From: CAXSDR01 sp964236445
GTDB lineage: Bacteria > Actinomycetota > Actinomycetes > Motilibacterales > Motilibacteraceae
Length of the DNA stretch: 9,376 nucleotides
Assembly: GCA_964236445.1 (NCBI GenBank)
Contig: CAXSDR010000120.1
Location: forward strand, 1 to 9,376
Direction of reading: 5' to 3'
The translations under genes and the position numbers were made by a program. Positions within the stretch are counted from its first letter, which is position 1, and each line of letters begins with the position of its first letter. Positions 7,041-9,376 of this stretch are shown here, in pieces. The notes beneath the pieces are model-generated. The model was not told where the DNA came from. It made no database searches and saw only the letters and a list, made by a program, of their open reading frames with translations.

Positions 7041-7285
7041 CGACACCATCGCCACCCGCGCCAGCCGATGACTCCGACAACCGTGCCCAGCGCGAGGGAC
7101 ACCGCGACCAGAACCGTGTGCACCTCGAGGAACGAGGTTGCACCGCCGTGCCCCACCGCCCCGCCCCGCCACGACCGCGGGTCGTCCCAGATCGCCTTGG
7201 CGAACCGGGGCCAGATGAGCCAGGTCCAGACGCCGACCAGGAGCAGGAACACGGACGTACGCCGAGAGAGGACCACACCGTCCAT
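7037..7285 (-). CDS. Small SCO4848-family membrane protein
   Basis: An 82-residue protein with two predicted membrane helices, about 10-28 (SVFLLLVGVWTWLIW) and about 55-76 (TVLVAVSLALGTVVGVIGW), joined by a short polar loop. The pattern VWTWLIWPRFAKAIWDD, then a helix ending GVIGWRG, resembles the SCO4848 family of Streptomyces. Its neighbours also fit: the YihY-family gene lies immediately downstream, overlapping by 4 bp, and a D,D-carboxypeptidase gene is divergent. As recalled, SCO4847-SCO4849 has the same three types. The function is unknown; the conserved company suggests a cell-envelope role. ATG 7285 is used; a GTG at 7276 with AGGA spaced six bases upstream is an equally good start. 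Confidence 0.82.
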   Translation of the reverse strand: MDGVVLSRRTSVFLLLVGVWTWLIWPRFAKAIWDDPRSWRGGAVGHGGATSFLEVHTVLVAVSLALGTVVGVIGWRGWRWCR

Positions 7286-7313
7286 CCTGCCCGTATCCGC
7301 GGGTTGCCGCGGC

Positions 7314-7319
7314 TAGGGT
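7314..7319 (+). promoter_or_regulatory. -10 element for a probably leaderless carboxypeptidase transcript
   Basis: TAGGGT is a good actinobacterial TANNNT -10 element, with only eight bases between it and ATG 7328. A transcript starting about seven bases after the element would begin at or next to the ATG. No convincing -35 is seen, and no Shine-Dalgarno is well placed. Confidence 0.45.
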
Positions 7320-7327
7320 GATCGGCG

Positions 7328-8491
7328 ATGTCCCGGTTCCTGCGACTGCGCCGCACATGGCCCGCCATGGCGGCGTGCGCCGCTGCCGTGACCGTTGCCG
7401 CGTGGTCGCCCGCACCGGCGTACGCCGCCGACCCGGTCGGCGGGCCGCGACTGGGCGCCCTCGGTCTCGTCACGAGCCGCCCGGCCGGCACTCCCCCGCC
7501 GCCGATCGTCGGGGCGCTGGCGTACGTCGTCGCGGACGCCGACTCCGGCAGCGTCCTCGCGGCGAAGTCGCCCCACCTCGTGCTGCGGCCGGCGAGCACG
7601 CTGAAGGCCTTGACGGCCGTCACCATCTTCAACTCGATCTCGCTGCGACGGGTCATCACCGCGACCGCCGAGGACGCCAACATCGAAGGCAGCAAGGCGG
7701 GCGTGGTGCCCGGCGGCACCTACACCGTGCACCAGCTGTGGCAGGCGGTCTTCCTGCAGAGCGGCAACGACGCCATCCATGCGCTGGCGGTGGCCAACGG
7801 CGGCGTCGCCGCGACGGTCGCCGAGATGAACGCCGAAGCACGTGACCTGCAGGCGCTCGACACCCACGTCGTGACCTCCGACGGGCTCGACGAGGACGGC
7901 CAGGTGAGCTCGGCGTACGACCTGGCGCTCATCGGGCGAGCGGCGCTGCGCATCCCCGCGCTTTCCGGCTATGCGACGACGCTGCACGTGGCATTCCCGG
8001 GCAAGCCGGTGGCGTCCGGTCGGCGCAAGACATTCGTGCTGTGGTCGCAGCAGAAGTTCGTGCAGCACTATCCGGGCGCGCTCGGGCTGAAGAACGGCTA
8101 CACCCATCTCGCGGGCAACACGCTGATCGCCGTCGCGCGCAGGGACGGGCACACCGTGATCGTCACCATCCTCGGCGACAAGTCGCGGGCATGGCAGGAC
8201 GCGACCAAGCTCGCAGACTGGTACTTCGCGCATGCAGCGACGGCCCGCCCGGTCGGCCAGCTCGTCGGCCGCGCCTCGCTCACTCCCCCACCGCCGGCCG
8301 CCTCGACCGCGGGCGGCGCCGCCGAGGCCGCACCCGCCGGCGTCCTGGCGGCCGGCGTGAGCGCGTCCCGGCTCGGGTCCTTGCCGCGCTTGGTCCTTGC
8401 CACCGTCATCGCGGCCCTGCTGGCCACCGTCACCCTTCGTACGCGCGTGGTGGTGCGACGGCGACGGCGACGCCCGAGACCGGCGCGCTAG
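7328..8491 (+). CDS. D-alanyl-D-alanine carboxypeptidase (S11 family, membrane-anchored)
   Basis: Penicillin-binding-type serine peptidase acting outside the membrane, trimming the terminal D-Ala from peptidoglycan stem peptides. It has 387 residues: signal peptide 1-33 with cleavage after AYA, catalytic domain about 60-305, a Pro/Ala/Gly-rich linker (318-345), a single C-terminal membrane helix (about 354-370) and a short Arg-rich cytoplasmic tail (373-383). The active-site motifs are S90-T-L-K93 (SxxK), S145-G-N147 (SxN) and K255-N-G257, where the third motif is usually KTG. The surrounding GYTHLAGNTL (257-266) is typical. It is divergent from the small membrane-protein gene, with 42 bp between start codons, and is likely leaderless. 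It is probably active, with the KNG variant a point to note; I recall related actinobacterial members that share it but cannot check. Confidence 0.93.
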   Translation: MSRFLRLRRTWPAMAACAAAVTVAAWSPAPAYAADPVGGPRLGALGLVTSRPAGTPPPPIVGALAYVVADADSGSVLAAKSPHLVLRPASTLKALTAVTIFNSISLRRVITATAEDANIEGSKAGVVPGGTYTVHQLWQAVFLQSGNDAIHALAVANGGVAATVAEMNAEARDLQALDTHVVTSDGLDEDGQVSSAYDLALIGRAALRIPALSGYATTLHVAFPGKPVASGRRKTFVLWSQQKFVQHYPGALGLKNGYTHLAGNTLIAVARRDGHTVIVTILGDKSRAWQDATKLADWYFAHAATARPVGQLVGRASLTPPPPAASTAGGAAEAAPAGVLAAGVSASRLGSLPRLVLATVIAALLATVTLRTRVVVRRRRRRPRPAR

Positions 8492-8677
8492 TCGCCACGT
8501 CCAACGGCCCCACCCCGGGGCAACTGCGCACACAGGCCGCCGGTCACCCGCGAATGGGACGCGAGTGCTCCTTCACGCTGCACGGAGCGTCGTCACGCGA
8601 CCTTCATCGTCATGTTGCGCGGGTGGTAGCGGCGCCCGCTTCGCGGCCGACAGGTGAACGCGAAATGCCAGTCGAAG

Positions 8678-8692
8678 TTGACACAGTTGACA
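8678..8692 (+). promoter_or_regulatory. Tandem TTGACA repeat before the accessory gene
   Basis: TTGACA-CAG-TTGACA is an exact 6-bp direct repeat ending inside the ribosome binding site of the next gene. Each copy matches a -35 consensus, but a -10 at normal spacing would fall on or within the start of the coding sequence and no good one is seen. It may be a -35 for a transcript beginning inside the ORF, or a direct-repeat operator. The rest of the 8492-8700 gap shows no gene or RNA I can support. Confidence 0.3.
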
Positions 8693-8700
8693 GGAGCACC

Positions 8701-9363
8701 ATGGATACGCAGGTCAATAAGGGCGCTGACACGCGCCGACGCAAGGGCAAGATCAGCGCCGACCGGCGAATCCCGGCGCCGGCGGCTGAGGGGCGAGCCG
8801 GCAGCGAAGGCGGCGGTCACCCTCGCAAGCGCGCCGCGAGCACAGCGGCAGGACCGATGCCGGAGGAGGCGGTCGCAAGCTTTCTGCAGGCACTGCCGAC
8901 CCCAACGCGATCAGCGGCGAGGGTGGCGCTGGCGGCACTAACGGGTGCCGGCATGGTCGTGAATCAGGCGGGCCGGGGCGCTGACATCGTCATCGAGGTT
9001 CCGGGATCGGACGCCCGGGTGGTGTTCCAGATAAAGACGACCGGTCGCGCGAGCAGTGCCCAAGATGTAAGGGAAGACTCCGGCGCGGCGGCCGAGACCT
9101 TTCTGGCGGCTCTGCTTGCACACGTGCGTGACGGGGCCAGCGACAGGCGCGGCGAGATGCGTCAGCGCTACGGCGACCAGGTAATGACGACGCTCAACGC
9201 CGATGAGGTCGCTAGCAGGATGCTCGGGAGTCTGGCCACGCATCCGCTGGACGAGCACGGCCCGTACTACCGCCAGGCCGACGTCGCACGGTGGCTGAAC
9301 GAGACGCGCGCCAACGTCAGCGGATGGCCGCTTCGACCTGCAGTCGCCGGAAGGGACGTGTGA
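8701..9363 (+). CDS. Unrecognised HTH protein with nuclease-like motif; possibly truncated antitoxin-type gene
   Basis: A 220-residue product I do not recognise as a whole. Residues 1-52 are Lys/Arg/Ala/Gly-rich and look disordered. Residues 80-115 (GADIVIEV, then VVFQIKTTG) give a D95...Q110-x-K112 arrangement resembling the PD-(D/E)XK nuclease core. Residues 130-180 look helical, and 189-209 (YYRQADVARWLNETRANVSGW) fit a helix-turn-helix. The chain ends only 11 residues after the helix-turn-helix, in PLRPAVAGRDV, where related DNA-binding proteins usually continue. AGGAG (8692-8696) lies four bases before ATG 8701; ATG 8857 (residue 53, AGGA upstream) could be the true start and would remove the basic region. 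Codons rare in the neighbours (ATA, CTA, GTA, AAT, AGG) suggest horizontal origin. Possible roles are an antitoxin or regulator; confidence in any function is low. Confidence 0.6.
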   Translation: MDTQVNKGADTRRRKGKISADRRIPAPAAEGRAGSEGGGHPRKRAASTAAGPMPEEAVASFLQALPTPTRSAARVALAALTGAGMVVNQAGRGADIVIEVPGSDARVVFQIKTTGRASSAQDVREDSGAAAETFLAALLAHVRDGASDRRGEMRQRYGDQVMTTLNADEVASRMLGSLATHPLDEHGPYYRQADVARWLNETRANVSGWPLRPAVAGRDV

Positions 9364-9376
9364 CCTCGCGGAAGCC
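9323..9376 (+). pseudogene. Possible RES-domain fragment in a different frame
   Basis: Read in the +1 frame relative to the preceding gene, the last 54 bases encode DGRFDLQSPEGTCDLAEA. This resembles the GRFDLP...GTCYLA segment near the N-terminus of RES-domain NAD+-degrading toxins, with Asp in place of the usual Tyr. The frame is closed by a TGA at 9296-9298 and has no start codon between that stop and the segment, so the N-terminal part of a RES domain is missing. It may be a remnant joined out of frame to the HTH gene; it runs off the right edge. The family match is from memory of the motif and is short. Confidence 0.35.

Noticed and set aside
8507..8521. GCCCC/GGGGC hairpin after the carboxypeptidase as a terminator
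   Set aside because: The stem is only five base pairs, with no T-run after it; such GC stems are common by chance here.
7313..8533. A 406-codon minus-strand open frame opposite the carboxypeptidase
   Set aside because: It mirrors a gene with clear active-site motifs, is rich in Arg/Gly/Asp/His and shows no domain.
8593..8820. A 75-codon minus-strand open frame across the gap before the accessory gene
   Set aside because: It overlaps the accessory gene antisense, has no ribosome binding site or recognised motif, and its start lies in that gene's basic region.

Overview
The window is high-GC DNA with strong G/C bias at third codon positions, GTG and TTG starts, lipoprotein and D,D-carboxypeptidase types usual in Actinobacteria, and a YihY / SCO4848-like / D,D-carboxypeptidase gene cluster that I recall from Streptomyces. 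It reads as the chromosome of an actinomycete-type bacterium; I cannot name the genus from the sequence.

Region 1 (1-2864, minus strand) is a polyol-type ABC importer: a lipoprotein binding protein (2864-1482), a first permease (about 1404-478) and a second permease (481 to the left edge, cut off). Signature segments in all three are those of the sorbitol/mannitol (SmoEFG/MtlEFG) branch of carbohydrate ABC importers. The ATPase and any polyol dehydrogenase are not in the window. Region 2 (2865-3016) is the divergent control region. It holds two nearly identical palindromes whose centres are 94 bp apart, plus an extra half-site beside one of them; these are probable operators for the SorC-family regulator. 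Region 3 (3017-4775, plus strand) is a two-gene unit: the SorC-type sugar-responsive regulator, then after a 4-bp gap an aminoglycoside-phosphotransferase-fold small-molecule kinase.

Region 4 (7285-4789, minus strand) is a tightly packed three-gene unit: a small SCO4848-like membrane protein, a YihY/BrkB-family membrane protein and an alditol oxidase (AldO). Both junctions are 4-bp ATGA overlaps. The alditol oxidase converges on the kinase gene with 13 bp between stop codons. Substrate logic therefore links the importer, regulator, kinase and oxidase (uptake, sensing, possible phosphorylation and oxidation of a sugar alcohol), although they sit on at least three transcripts. Region 5 (7328-8491, plus strand) is a secreted, membrane-anchored D,D-carboxypeptidase, divergent from the membrane-protein operon and probably leaderless.

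Region 6 (8492-9376) is different in character. A 209-bp gap with no convincing gene, ending in a repeated TTGACA motif, precedes a 220-residue ORF with a nuclease-like D...QxK motif and a C-terminal helix-turn-helix. That ORF stops abruptly, and just before its stop another frame carries what looks like a RES-domain (toxin) fragment. This suggests a damaged toxin-antitoxin-like or mobile accessory locus entering from the right. I see no tRNA, rRNA, CRISPR array, insertion sequence or attachment site. The most rewarding items for follow-up are the operator pair, the regulator-kinase pairing, the AldO/YihY coupling and the broken HTH/RES junction.
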